Counted from the first letter of the stretch, positions 43,674 through 52,724 are shown. The stretch: DNA of 64,000 nucleotides from an uncultured Christensenella sp. (GCA_949282135.1 CASDOR010000014.1:34475-98474), one strand, 5' to 3'. Program-made: numbers and translations. Notes: a model not told the origin generated them from the letters alone.

Positions 43674-44201
43674 TTGAAAACAAATATTATTCTAATTGGT
43701 TGGGATGAAAATATTACTAAAATGGTAGCTAAAAGGCTTGCGATTAGCCTTGAATTATATTATGCAGATGTTGAAGATTTGATAGAATATTATCTTACAA
43801 ATTCCGAGGAAGATATTGAAAATACCTGCGGAAAAGAGTATCTTGACGGACTTAAGTCAAATATTATGGACGAGATTTCTAATTATGAGAATTCGATTAT
43901 TTATCTTCCTTTGCATATTTTTGTAAATAGTGAAAACTATGAAAAATTAAAAACTCACGGTGTAGTTGTTTTTATGGACATAAAGGACAAACTTGTTGGA
44001 AAGGTTTATGAGAAAAATGTGTCAATGTCAGAGGCCGAGAAAAGAGTTGAAACTTTGAATCTAGCAAATAGAATAGCTGTTTGTAGACAGGTAAGTGATG
44101 TTGATGTTTTCGTTAATTTGCGTAAGGAAGATAAGGCATATAAATGCATAAAAAAGGCAATAAAGAAATATTATGTAAAATTAATGAAAAGGAATAAATA
44201 A
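43674..44201 (+). CDS. Shikimate-kinase-like protein lacking the P-loop
   Basis: A 175-residue protein whose overall layout follows shikimate kinase: IILIGWDENITKMVAKRLAI (5–24) stands where LIGFMGSGKSTVGRLLA is expected, YYADVEDLIEYYL resembles the shikimate-binding DxD region, and GVVVFMDIKDK resembles the VVWLDA strand. The Walker A glycines and GKS/T are missing, so ATP binding of the usual kind is not expected. TTG start with GGGAGAG. It overlaps transketolase by 1 nt (TAATG), so the two are translated together. It may be a regulatory pseudokinase or a divergent kinase with another nucleotide site. Confidence 0.55.
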   Translation: MKTNIILIGWDENITKMVAKRLAISLELYYADVEDLIEYYLTNSEEDIENTCGKEYLDGLKSNIMDEISNYENSIIYLPLHIFVNSENYEKLKTHGVVVFMDIKDKLVGKVYEKNVSMSEAEKRVETLNLANRIAVCRQVSDVDVFVNLRKEDKAYKCIKKAIKKYYVKLMKRNK

Positions 44202-46144
44202 TGGATGATATTGCGACAAGTTACCTAAGGGTAACATCAGTTTTAGAAATTGAAAGGGCAAAATCTGGACATCCGGGAGTTGCTCTTGGTGGGGCAAAAA
44301 TTATATATTCAATATATAAAAATGCCTTTTTTAATCCAAAAGACGACAAGTATATAAATAGAGATAGAATAGTCTTTTCTGCGGGGCATGCTAGTGCCCT
44401 TATTTATGCTTGTTTACACTTGTTTAATTTTGATGTAAGTCTAGATGATCTTAAAAGCTTTAGACAACTAGGAAGTAAGACTTCAGGACATCCTGAAGTA
44501 GGTGTTTTACCTGGGATTGATGCGTCTACTGGACCTCTTGGGCAAGGTATTGCTATGGCTGTAGGTTTAGCTATTGCAGAGATGTTTCTTGCAAATAAGT
44601 ACAATAAAAAAGGTTTTGATATTGTAAATCACTATACCTATTGTTTTTGCGGTGATGGGTGCTTAATGGAGGGAGTGGCTGAAGAGGCTATTGAGATAGC
44701 TGGCAATTTAGGGCTTAATAAACTAATTTTACTCTATGATAAAAATGATATAACAATTGAAGGTGACACTTCAATTTCAAACAAATCAAATGTAAAGGAA
44801 AAATTTTTAAGTAGAAATTGGAATGTAATTGAAGTTAAAGATGGAAATTGTAGTAAAGAGATTTGTGATGCAATAAACCTTGCAAAGAAAAGTGTAGATA
44901 AGCCAACTGTTATTATTACGAAGACCAAAATTGGTTTTGGGAGCGACTTAGAAGGAACAAATACTGTACATGGAAAACCGCTTACAAGAGAACAAATAGA
45001 CAATTTACGTGCAAAACTTAACTATTTTGTGCCAGATTTTCAAATTGATAGTAAGCTTCGAGACTATGTTGATGATATTCTTAGTCTTAAGATGGAAGAA
45101 TATGAAAGGCAGAAAAAACTGCTTAGTGCCTACAAAAAAGAGTTTCCTAGTGAGTATAAGGAATTATTTAAAACTAGTTTTGATTTTGATTTTTCAAAGT
45201 ATGTAAAGGATTCAAGTGATTCAAAAATAGATATGAGAGCTGCTGTGCATGAGACGTTGAATTTGCTACAAAGCAAGTCTTTAATAGGCGGATGTGCTGA
45301 TGTTGCACCTTCAACAAAAGTCTATTTTGACAACACAAAGTACTTTAGTAGAGAAAATAGAGATGGTAAAAACATTGCCTACGGCGTTCGTGAACATGCA
45401 ATGGGGGCAATTTCTAATGGAATATCTTTACATGGTGGACTTAGAAGCTTTTGCTCAACATTCTTTAGTTTTGCTAATTATCTTACACCAGCTATTCGTC
45501 TTTCTGCACTCATGAAAAATCCTGTATTATACATTTTTACTCATGATTCTATAGCGACCGGAGAGGACGGTCCGACTCACCAGTCCGTCGAACAAATAGC
45601 AACTTTACGCGCAATGCCAGGGATTAGTGTCTTTAGACCTTGTGGAAAAAACGAGCTGCTTGCCGGCTTTAACATGTTTTGTAATAATAATTTACCTATG
45701 TGTATTGTTTTACCTAGGCAAGAAATTTTAGACATTAATAATAGTTTTGAAAAGGCCCTTCATGGTGGCTATAAAATTGTTAGTAAAGAAAATAGTGTGG
45801 TAAGTTTAGTATCTACTGGTAGCGATGTTGTAAGTTGCTATCAAGTGGCACAAAATTTAGAAAAACAAGGGGTAATTGTTGACGTTATTAGTATGCCTTG
45901 TGTAGAGCTTTTTGAGATACAAGATAAAGAGTATAAGCAAAAAGTAATTGATAAGACTAAAAAAATTATATGTGTCGAATGTAGTGGTGATAATATTTGG
46001 TATAAGTATGCATCAAACGAAGACTGCGTTATTAAACTTAACTCTTTTGGCTTAAGTGGAAAAGGGGAAGAAGTGCTAGATTATTTTGGTTTTTCAGTTG
46101 ATAAGCTTACAAAACAAATTCTTGAGATTTTAAAAAATAGTTGA
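44201..46144 (+). CDS. tkt: Transketolase
   Basis: A 647-residue transketolase, a ThDP enzyme moving two-carbon units in the pentose phosphate pathway. Motifs: SGHPGVALG (near 22–30), GPLGQGIAMAVGLAIAE (near 110), the ThDP motif GDGCLMEGVAEEAIE…N, and the C-terminal half HDSIATGEDGPTHQSVEQIA (near 450). It is a single chain, full length, unlike the split form of some anaerobes. Its start overlaps the AroK-like gene. A terminator lies at 46328; the 180 nt between hold no clear feature. Confidence 0.97.
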   Translation: MDDIATSYLRVTSVLEIERAKSGHPGVALGGAKIIYSIYKNAFFNPKDDKYINRDRIVFSAGHASALIYACLHLFNFDVSLDDLKSFRQLGSKTSGHPEVGVLPGIDASTGPLGQGIAMAVGLAIAEMFLANKYNKKGFDIVNHYTYCFCGDGCLMEGVAEEAIEIAGNLGLNKLILLYDKNDITIEGDTSISNKSNVKEKFLSRNWNVIEVKDGNCSKEICDAINLAKKSVDKPTVIITKTKIGFGSDLEGTNTVHGKPLTREQIDNLRAKLNYFVPDFQIDSKLRDYVDDILSLKMEEYERQKKLLSAYKKEFPSEYKELFKTSFDFDFSKYVKDSSDSKIDMRAAVHETLNLLQSKSLIGGCADVAPSTKVYFDNTKYFSRENRDGKNIAYGVREHAMGAISNGISLHGGLRSFCSTFFSFANYLTPAIRLSALMKNPVLYIFTHDSIATGEDGPTHQSVEQIATLRAMPGISVFRPCGKNELLAGFNMFCNNNLPMCIVLPRQEILDINNSFEKALHGGYKIVSKENSVVSLVSTGSDVVSCYQVAQNLEKQGVIVDVISMPCVELFEIQDKEYKQKVIDKTKKIICVECSGDNIWYKYASNEDCVIKLNSFGLSGKGEEVLDYFGFSVDKLTKQILEILKNS

Positions 46145-46327
46145 TTATCGAGGATAAATAGTTTGTGCTAATTTGTGATTTAAAACTTGAAGTGAGCTTG
46201 CTAGATTATTTAGGTATTAAAAAACAAATGTGTTCTACTATGCAAACTTAATTTTAAGTAAACATGGTAAAAGTTAGTTTATTTAATTAATGTTTTTGAT
46301 AAACTTGCTAAGTGTTGCGTCAAAAAA

Positions 46328-46363
46328 GATACGGTGAAAAGTAATATCATCGTATCCTTTTTT
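46328..46363 (+). terminator. Rho-independent terminator downstream of transketolase
   Basis: GATACGGTGA (46328–46337) pairs with TCATCGTATC (46347–46356), one G·T pair, followed by CTTTTTT. Confidence 0.75.
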
Positions 46364-46433
46364 ATGTTTTTAATTACAACATATATTATCTTAAGTGCTT
46401 GGTATAATCTTAATTTTTTATAGGAATTATAAG

Positions 46434-46592
46434 TTAATCATCGTTTTTTACTTTTTTTAAAACATTTGATGCCTCGTTTTTTACCATTTCGGTACCTTTT
46501 TTTACCATGTTTTGTGCTGGTTTATAAAAAGTTGCTACTGTTGCACCAACAACTGTGCCAAGTAAAACCCCAAATATAATATCACTTTTCAT
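46434..46592 (-). CDS. Small single-pass membrane protein (YtxH-like), 52 residues
   Basis: The minus strand encodes 52 residues starting MKSDIIFGVLLGTVVGATVA, a glycine-rich membrane segment, then KPAQNMVKKGTEMVKNE and a Lys/Asp end. The order (Gly-rich helix followed by an amphipathic helix) is that of small YtxH-type stress or envelope proteins. A strong ribosome site, AAGGAGG, lies 7 nt before the ATG. It is isolated between transketolase and frr. Its shortness makes it easy to miss. Confidence 0.75.
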   Translation of the reverse strand: MKSDIIFGVLLGTVVGATVATFYKPAQNMVKKGTEMVKNEASNVLKKVKNDD

Positions 46593-46757
46593 TTTTTTCC
46601 TCCTTTTTCATAGATAGTATTTGTAGAAATTTACTTATTTTGCATTACAATTTTTGTAAATAAGTGTAAAATCATAATAAAGACAATTTAGAATAAAAGA
46701 AAAATGAGATATATAAAATTAAATTTTCTATATTTTTTATAAAAGTGCAAAAACAAT

Positions 46758-46786
46758 TTGCAAATATTATAAATTTTTTGTAGAAT
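46758..46786 (+). promoter_or_regulatory. Promoter for frr and downstream genes
   Basis: TTGCAA (46758–46763), 17-nt spacer, TAGAAT (46781–46786). The leader holds AAGGTG ahead of the frr ATG. Confidence 0.6.
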
Positions 46787-46820
46787 AGGTTTTGTAATCT
46801 AAAAATAAGGTGTGTATTTT

Positions 46821-47387
46821 ATGTTAGAAAATTATAATGAAATATTAAAAGACTTTGAAAATAAACTAGATAAAAGAGTTGATAGGCTCAAATACGAATA
46901 TTCTATCATAAGGGCTGGTAGGGCAAATCCAAAGATGCTTGATAAAGTGCTTGTAAGTTATTATGGGACTATGACCCCACTTACTCAGATGGCAAATATT
47001 TCTGTTCCAGAGGCTAGGATGATTGTTATTTCTCCTTGGGATATTTCTATGGTTAAAGAAATCAATAAGAGCATTCTTGCAAGTGATTTGGGAGTTACTC
47101 CTACAGATGATGGTAGGCTTATTAGACTCGTTTTTCCTGCATTAACTGAGGACAGAAGAAAAGAGATTGTAAAAGAAGTTAGGAAACTTGCTGAAGAAAC
47201 TAGAATTGCTGTAAGAAATGAAAGAAAAGAAATTCTAGAAATTTTGAAAAATGCAGAAAAAGACAAAAAAATGAGTAAAGATGAGCTTGAAAGTGGCGAG
47301 GAAGATGTACAAAAACTTGTTAATAAATTTAATGGAATAATAGATAGTATTTGTGAAGCAAAAGAAAAAGAGGTTATGGAAGTTTAA
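46821..47387 (+). CDS. frr: Ribosome recycling factor
   Basis: A 188-residue RRF, which splits post-termination ribosomes with EF-G. The family segment IIRAGRANPKMLDKVLVSYY is at about 26–45 and the C-terminal domain includes FPALTEDRRKEIVKEVRKLA. The ATG at 46821 is chosen over an in-frame GTG at 46812, which lies within the ribosome site. In Bacillota pyrH usually precedes frr; here it does not, and frr has its own promoter. Confidence 0.96.
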   Translation: MLENYNEILKDFENKLDKRVDRLKYEYSIIRAGRANPKMLDKVLVSYYGTMTPLTQMANISVPEARMIVISPWDISMVKEINKSILASDLGVTPTDDGRLIRLVFPALTEDRRKEIVKEVRKLAEETRIAVRNERKEILEILKNAEKDKKMSKDELESGEEDVQKLVNKFNGIIDSICEAKEKEVMEV

Positions 47388-47405
47388 AAAGGTAGATAAG
47401 GACAA

Positions 47406-48140
47406 ATGTTATTTAGGAAAAATGATAAGAATTTGGAAAGTAAAATTGATTTTGATAGACTTCCACAACACATTGCCTTTATAATGGACGGAAATGGTCG
47501 TTGGGCAAAAAAAAGAGGAAGGCTTAGGACTTTTGGTCACAAGGTTGGGGCAGAAAGTATGGATGCGATTGTAAGACATGCAAGAGACCTTGGTATAAAA
47601 GTTGTTTCTTTTTTTGCTTTTTCAACTGAGAACTGGAATAGGCCAAAAGAGGAAGTTGGTGAGATTTTTAGTATAGCAAGAAAACTTATTGTTGAAAAAA
47701 AGGAAAGTTTTCTTAAATCTAATATGAGAGTTATAGTAATAGGTGATAGAAAAAGACTCCCTGAAGATTTGCAAAAGGAGATTGAAGATTGCGAACGCGT
47801 CACAAAAGACAATGATGGGCTTATAGTTAATGTTGCACTAAATTATGGAGGCAGAGCTGAAATAATTGGCGCCATCAATAGAATTATTAAGGATGGAGTA
47901 AAAGAGGTAAACGAGGAGATTTTTAAGTCTTACTTGCAAACAAGCAACATCCCAGACCCTGACCTTGTTATTCGTACGAGCGGAGAGCAAAGACTTAGTA
48001 ATTTTATGATGTATCAATGTGCATATTCAGAGCTTTATTTTCCCAAAGTGCACTGGCCAGATTTTAGAGAAAAACAGTTAGACGAAGCGATAATCGAGTT
48101 TCAAAAAAGAGACAGAAGATTTGGAGCTATAAAGAAGTAA
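47406..48140 (+). CDS. uppS: Undecaprenyl diphosphate synthase
   Basis: A 244-residue cis-prenyltransferase making the C55 carrier lipid for wall synthesis. HIAFIMDGNGRWAKKRG (about 22–38) is the catalytic signature with the essential Asp; FFAFSTENWNRP and the RTSGEQRLSNFMMYQCAYSE block are typical. uppS–cdsA–rseP order is conserved. Tight spacing to frr (18 nt) and cdsA (14 nt). Confidence 0.97.
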   Translation: MLFRKNDKNLESKIDFDRLPQHIAFIMDGNGRWAKKRGRLRTFGHKVGAESMDAIVRHARDLGIKVVSFFAFSTENWNRPKEEVGEIFSIARKLIVEKKESFLKSNMRVIVIGDRKRLPEDLQKEIEDCERVTKDNDGLIVNVALNYGGRAEIIGAINRIIKDGVKEVNEEIFKSYLQTSNIPDPDLVIRTSGEQRLSNFMMYQCAYSELYFPKVHWPDFREKQLDEAIIEFQKRDRRFGAIKK

Positions 48141-48154
48141 AAGGGACTAGAAAA

Positions 48155-49096
48155 ATGAAAGAGAAAGTTAGAATAGGTTTATTACTTACATTAGTTTTGA
48201 TAGCATGTCTTGTGGTTGAGTATTTTTCTCCACACGTGTTTGATTTTATTATATTATTTTTTGGCTTAATTGCTACTATGGAGTTTAATAAATTGCAACT
48301 TAAAGCTGGAAATCCTACTTTTAAATATGTGCCAGAAATCTCGTGTTTTTTGGTATTCATTGCAACTTTTGTAGGCGTGCTTTGTAATTTATCTGCTGTT
48401 GCAATATTATTAACTGTTTTTGGAGTTGAAGTTCTTTTATACTTATCTATACTTGTTGGTTCTACAGTTTTTATAAAAAAGGATATAGAACAGGACGAGT
48501 TTAGACGTGTCACAAATATGTCTACAACTCAGTTTGTAATTTTTAAATCTAATAATACACTAGCTGCTATGATTTATCCAACACTTCTTATATTTTTTGT
48601 TTATCTAATAAATCATATTCAAGTCCTTGGGCTTGAGACTCTAACGACAACTACTGAGGGTGTTCCTATGGGGCTTTTTGGACTTATTTTGTTGTTTATG
48701 ATTTGTTGTTTAACAGATACGTTTGCAATGCTTTTTGGCAAGTGGATAAAAGGGAAAAAGTTGTGTCCAACAATCAGTCCTAATAAAACAATTTCTGGAG
48801 CTTTGTTTGGACTACTTGGCGGAATAATAGGTGCCCTTATAACATATTTCGTATTTTCTCTTATTTTTGTTGACGCGTTTAGTGGGGCGTATTTCTGGCA
48901 GTTTATAATAGTAGGTTTTGTGGGTAGTCTAATTGCAGAGGCAGGAGATATTTTTGAGTCTTTCTTAAAGAGACGTGCCGAAGTTAAAGATGCTGGCGAC
49001 TTCTTTAAGAGCCATGGGGGAGTGCTTGATAGATTAGATTCAATTGTTTTTAATGCTCCATTTGTTTTTGCTTGTTTACTATTTATTTTCGGTTAA
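48155..49096 (+). CDS. cdsA: Phosphatidate cytidylyltransferase
   Basis: A 313-residue integral membrane enzyme making CDP-diacylglycerol. The C-terminal signature is AEAGDIFESFLKRRAEVKDAG followed by HGGVLDRLDS (about 268–300). About eight hydrophobic segments. It is somewhat longer than B. subtilis CdsA because of a polar insert near 105–125 (EQDEFRRVTNMSTTQFVIF). dxr, normally next, is absent; a 168-nt gap with a weak hairpin (ATTATC/GATAAT, 49096–49129) precedes rseP. Confidence 0.93.
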   Translation: MKEKVRIGLLLTLVLIACLVVEYFSPHVFDFIILFFGLIATMEFNKLQLKAGNPTFKYVPEISCFLVFIATFVGVLCNLSAVAILLTVFGVEVLLYLSILVGSTVFIKKDIEQDEFRRVTNMSTTQFVIFKSNNTLAAMIYPTLLIFFVYLINHIQVLGLETLTTTTEGVPMGLFGLILLFMICCLTDTFAMLFGKWIKGKKLCPTISPNKTISGALFGLLGGIIGALITYFVFSLIFVDAFSGAYFWQFIIVGFVGSLIAEAGDIFESFLKRRAEVKDAGDFFKSHGGVLDRLDSIVFNAPFVFACLLFIFG

Positions 49097-49264
49097 TTAT
49101 CTTTTAAAAAAAGTTAAAAAGTTGATAATGTTTTTGTAAAAACTCTATATTTTAAGAGGTTAAGCAAAGAAAAGTTTTGAGAGAAGTTCTATTATTTTGT
49201 TTATGGGTAATAAAAATACCAAAGAATGACTATAAATATTGTATAAATTAAAAGGATAGATAGC

Positions 49265-50512
49265 TTGGGTTTTTTTGATTGGGTTTTATATATTTTTATT
49301 GCAATTTGTGCACTTTTAATCATGATAATGGTGCACGAATTTGGGCATTATACGGCAGGAAAACTACTAAAATTTAAGATAAACGAATTTTCCATTGGTT
49401 TTGGAAAGGCAATCTTTCAAAAGAAAAAAAAGGATGGAGAAGTTTTTTCGCTTAGGATTTTTCCACTAGGTGGATATTGTGCGTTTGAAGGCGAAGATGA
49501 AGATAAACCGAACAGCCCTGGGGCATTTAATTCTCAAAAACCTTGGAAAAGATTAATAGTCCTTTTTATGGGTGCTTTTTTTAATTTTTTATCAGCACTT
49601 GTTTTTGCGGCGATTCTTCTTATGTCATTTGGATATGCGGACAAGGTACAGATTAGAAGTGTTGAGCTTCCGCAAGGCATTGAGAGTAGTGAGTGGCTAC
49701 AGGTAGGTGACATTGTCCTTGCAGTTGATGGTGTGTATACAAACCTTGTTTATGACCAGTATTTTACAAATATGGTGGCAGATTATGATGCGGGTGAAGA
49801 AAACTCGTTTACTGTTAGAGTTAAAAGAAATGGAGAAGAGTTAGATATTGTTGTATATAAGGGTGTGTATGACGAAATAGCACATATTGGTGATGAAGAG
49901 TACGGTAAGTTATATTCTCTTGACGGACTTGATTATAGTTATGCGGTGTCAAGCGATGGCAAAAGTGTTATAAGAGTTGTTGATGGAGAGGTTGAGGAAA
50001 CTTTTGAGGTTACAAACGGTAGTGTTGTCATCAATGATAGGACATATAGTATAACTAGCGATAGTGAGACTGGATTTTCATTAAATGGTGCACTTCTTGG
50101 AGTAACAACTAGTAATTATAGGTATGGTTTTTTTGAAGCTTTAGGTCAAACTTTTGTGTTTTGTGGTCAATGGGTTTGGAAGATTTTAATTATTTTATGG
50201 CAACTTATTACTTTCCAACTTGACCTTTCTGCACTTGGAGGCACAGTTACAACGGTTGTAGTTATGGCAGAAGCAACTGCGGCGAATATTGCAAATTTGC
50301 TACTTCTATTTCCACTTATTTCAATAAATCTTGCAGTATTTAACCTTTTACCTTTCCCAGCACTTGATGGAGCGCGTATGGTGTTTGTCACAATTGAGTG
50401 GATAAGGGGTAAACCTATAAATAGAAAAGTTGAGGGTATGATACATTTTATAGGACTTATGATTTTGCTAGCTTTCGTTATACTTGTTGACATCTTGCAT
50501 TTTGTGACATAA
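49265..50512 (+). CDS. rseP: Site-2 protease RseP (RasP)
   Basis: A 415-residue M50 intramembrane protease that cleaves anti-sigma factors and leftover signal peptides. The zinc site HEFGHYTAGK is at about 25–34 and NLLPFPALDGARMVF at about 363–377. A PDZ-like region spans about 130–220; the part after it (DGKSVIRVVDGEVEETFEV, SVVINDRTYSITSDSE) is a beta-rich insert less common in the family. The start is TTG with AAAAGGAT upstream. Confidence 0.93.
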   Translation: MGFFDWVLYIFIAICALLIMIMVHEFGHYTAGKLLKFKINEFSIGFGKAIFQKKKKDGEVFSLRIFPLGGYCAFEGEDEDKPNSPGAFNSQKPWKRLIVLFMGAFFNFLSALVFAAILLMSFGYADKVQIRSVELPQGIESSEWLQVGDIVLAVDGVYTNLVYDQYFTNMVADYDAGEENSFTVRVKRNGEELDIVVYKGVYDEIAHIGDEEYGKLYSLDGLDYSYAVSSDGKSVIRVVDGEVEETFEVTNGSVVINDRTYSITSDSETGFSLNGALLGVTTSNYRYGFFEALGQTFVFCGQWVWKILIILWQLITFQLDLSALGGTVTTVVVMAEATAANIANLLLLFPLISINLAVFNLLPFPALDGARMVFVTIEWIRGKPINRKVEGMIHFIGLMILLAFVILVDILHFVT

Positions 50513-50522
50513 AATGTAGAAT

Positions 50523-52106
50523 ATGAGTAAGACACAGGATTTTATAAATTATATAAATGAGAGAACTTGCAATAAATATGTCTTTTTAAGGCTTAGGCAA
50601 GTTCTTTTTGATAGGTCAAAAAATATTTGCGTGGTATCATTTATTTATCCAAAAACTATAGAGGTAAGTGAGAAAAGCAAAAAAGAAATAGTAGACGTGG
50701 TTAAGAGTTATATTCCGCTTGAAAATGCTATTGTTGAAGTACGAATTAATAAAAGTTATGTAGAACAGGACCTCGTTTTTAATCATGTGAAGAGTTTTTT
50801 AAGAACAAATAGTTCGCTAATTTTTAACAATATGGAAGAAAAGGATATCGTTGTGAACGTTGGCGAAGTTGTAGACGTGCAGTTAAGTCTTGAAGAGAGT
50901 CAAAAGGATTTTTTCTTAAAGTCCAATTTAGATAGGAAATTAACTCAATATCTTGAAAAGCAATTTTATGCAAATTTTGCTTTAGTAGTAAATATTAAGA
51001 AAACAGGTAAAGTTAAAGAAGAACTTCTTGATAACAGATTAAAGAGCATTGAAAGGCAAAGTGAGCTTGATAGTTTACTTACAAATAACCTTGATAAATA
51101 TATGGTAACAGATAAAAAGGTTATTGTAGGTAGTGAAATTACTTTTAACCCAAGATACATTAATTCAATTGATAAAGAATATGAAAGTGTGGTTGTTGCC
51201 GGAAAAATTAATTTTTTAACTGAAAGGACATATAAATCTAAGAGAAAAGTAAAGAATAAGGAAGGTGAGGAAGAGTTCCTTGAAAAGCCTCTTTTTAGGT
51301 TTAACCTGAAAGATGATACTGGAAATATTAACGTGATCATTTTCCCATCTAAAAGCAATTATCACAAAATGCATTTACTTAAAAATGGTGATACTGTTGC
51401 TGTTAGTGGAAAAATCCAAAAATATAATGACAACTACGAGATGGTCATAAAAGACATATCACTTTGTAAAATTCCAAATAAAAATGAAGTAGAAAAAATT
51501 GTAAGTACTGACCTTATAACCGAATATAAGTACATAAAGCCACAGAAATATTCTTCTTTAAAACAAACTAATTTGTTTGATGAAAATAAGTTTTTATCAA
51601 AAGAGGCGCGAGAGGGATCTTTCGTTGTATATGATTTTGAGACAACTGGGATAAATTTATCTAATGATGAGATAATAGAAATTGGTGCTTTAAAAATTGT
51701 AAATGGCGAATTTAAAGAGGTTTTTACGACCTTAGTTAAACCTAAGAAACCTATTCCTTTTGAAGCAACAAAAGTTAATAAAATTACAAATGAAATGGTT
51801 GCAAACTGTTACTCAATTGAGCAGGTGATAAGAGATTTTTATTTGTTTTGTAAGGATTGTCAGATGGTGGGCTACAATAGTATAGCTTTTGATAGCGTGT
51901 TTTTGGAACGTGCAGGAAAAACAGTCGGTATTAATTTTAATAATAATCAACTGGATGCCTTTATGCTTGCAAAACAAAAGTTAAAGGGACTAAGAAATTA
52001 TAAGCTTGGTACAGTTGCAAAATATCTTGAGGTAAACTTAATAGATGCGCACAGGGCACTTAATGACGTTATTGCGACAGCAGAAGTTTTTTTGAAACTT
52101 TATTAA
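50523..52106 (+). CDS. Polymerase-less PolC-like protein: N-terminal + OB + DEDDh exonuclease
   Basis: A 527-residue protein occupying the usual polC slot between rseP and rimP. Residues 1–190 resemble the PolC N-terminal domain (QVLFDRSKNICVVSFIYP, then VVNVGEVVDVQLSL). Residues about 210–335 are an OB fold (EYESVVVAGKIN…FNLKDDTGNINVIIFPSK…KNGDTVAVSGKIQKY). Residues about 367–527 are a complete DEDDh proofreading exonuclease: D371 and E373 in YDFETTG, D457 in NSIAFDS, H510 and D515 in AHRALND. PHP, palm, fingers and C-terminal domains are absent, and the chain ends in a clean TAA. No Shine-Dalgarno is obvious. It may be a stand-alone 3'-5' exonuclease. Confidence 0.85.
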   Translation: MSKTQDFINYINERTCNKYVFLRLRQVLFDRSKNICVVSFIYPKTIEVSEKSKKEIVDVVKSYIPLENAIVEVRINKSYVEQDLVFNHVKSFLRTNSSLIFNNMEEKDIVVNVGEVVDVQLSLEESQKDFFLKSNLDRKLTQYLEKQFYANFALVVNIKKTGKVKEELLDNRLKSIERQSELDSLLTNNLDKYMVTDKKVIVGSEITFNPRYINSIDKEYESVVVAGKINFLTERTYKSKRKVKNKEGEEEFLEKPLFRFNLKDDTGNINVIIFPSKSNYHKMHLLKNGDTVAVSGKIQKYNDNYEMVIKDISLCKIPNKNEVEKIVSTDLITEYKYIKPQKYSSLKQTNLFDENKFLSKEAREGSFVVYDFETTGINLSNDEIIEIGALKIVNGEFKEVFTTLVKPKKPIPFEATKVNKITNEMVANCYSIEQVIRDFYLFCKDCQMVGYNSIAFDSVFLERAGKTVGINFNNNQLDAFMLAKQKLKGLRNYKLGTVAKYLEVNLIDAHRALNDVIATAEVFLKLY

Positions 52107-52123
52107 AAAATTTAATTTTATGC

Positions 52124-52152
52124 TTGATAATTTGAAATTAGTGTGTTAAACT
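52124..52152 (+). promoter_or_regulatory. Promoter for rimP–nusA–infB operon
   Basis: TTGATA (52124–52129), 17-nt spacer, TAAACT (52147–52152). The predicted leader, about 80 nt, contains the hairpin at 52177–52204. Confidence 0.6.
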
Positions 52153-52176
52153 AAGATATGCTTATAAGGTTATTAC

Positions 52177-52204
52177 TTAAGAGTGAGGGTTTTCTCACTC
52201 TTAA
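52177..52204 (+). promoter_or_regulatory. Perfect hairpin in the rimP–nusA leader
   Basis: TTAAGAGTGAG (52177–52187) and CTCACTCTTAA (52194–52204) form an 11-bp stem with a 6-nt GGTTTT loop. No run of T follows, so it is more likely a regulatory or protective structure than a plain terminator. Confidence 0.6.
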
Positions 52205-52240
52205 TTGTTGTAAATAGGCATTTTGATATAAAGAGGTAAT

Positions 52241-52708
52241 ATGAAAAAAAATATTGCAAGTTTTGTTGAAGAAAGTTTATCACCTGTAATTGACAACTTA
52301 GGGTACAACTTGTACGAGGTAGAGTACGCAAAAAAACAAAATGGTATGAACCTTACTTTGTTTATTGAAAATAAGGAAGGGGAAGTTACCATAAAGGATT
52401 GTGAAAAGGTTCATAGGGTTGTTGATAAGATTTTAGATGACTTAAATCCAACTGGTGACGTGCCTTACTATCTCAATGTTTCTTCAATTGGGCTTGATAA
52501 ACCACTTGTATCAGAAAAGGACTATATAAGGTGTAAGGGGAAAGTGGTGGACATAAAATTTTTTGTTCCATTTAAAGAATTTGGAAAAAACCTTACAGGC
52601 ACTATACTAGGCCATGATAGTAATAACCTAATAATAGAGGAAAATGGCAGGGAGGTTGTTGTTCCTCTAAAAAGTATTGCAAGTTGCAAATTACATATAG
52701 AATTTTAG
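52241..52708 (+). CDS. rimP: Ribosome maturation factor RimP
   Basis: A 155-residue RimP acting in 30S maturation. Family phrases: LGYNLYEVEYAKKQNGMNL (about 20–38), VHRVVDKILDD, and YYLNVSSIGLDKPLVSEKDY (about 83–102). It is first in the nusA operon, with AAAGAGG before the ATG. nusA starts 16 nt later. Confidence 0.95.
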   Translation: MKKNIASFVEESLSPVIDNLGYNLYEVEYAKKQNGMNLTLFIENKEGEVTIKDCEKVHRVVDKILDDLNPTGDVPYYLNVSSIGLDKPLVSEKDYIRCKGKVVDIKFFVPFKEFGKNLTGTILGHDSNNLIIEENGREVVVPLKSIASCKLHIEF

Positions 52709-52724
52709 ATAAGGAGAAAAATTT

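Noticed and set aside
52107..52240. Remnants of PHP or polymerase sequence after the PolC-like gene
   Set aside because: The stretch is only 134 nt, holds a promoter and hairpin for rimP, and no PolC-like peptide was found in any frame; the gene therefore appears truly short and not recently frameshifted in this interval.
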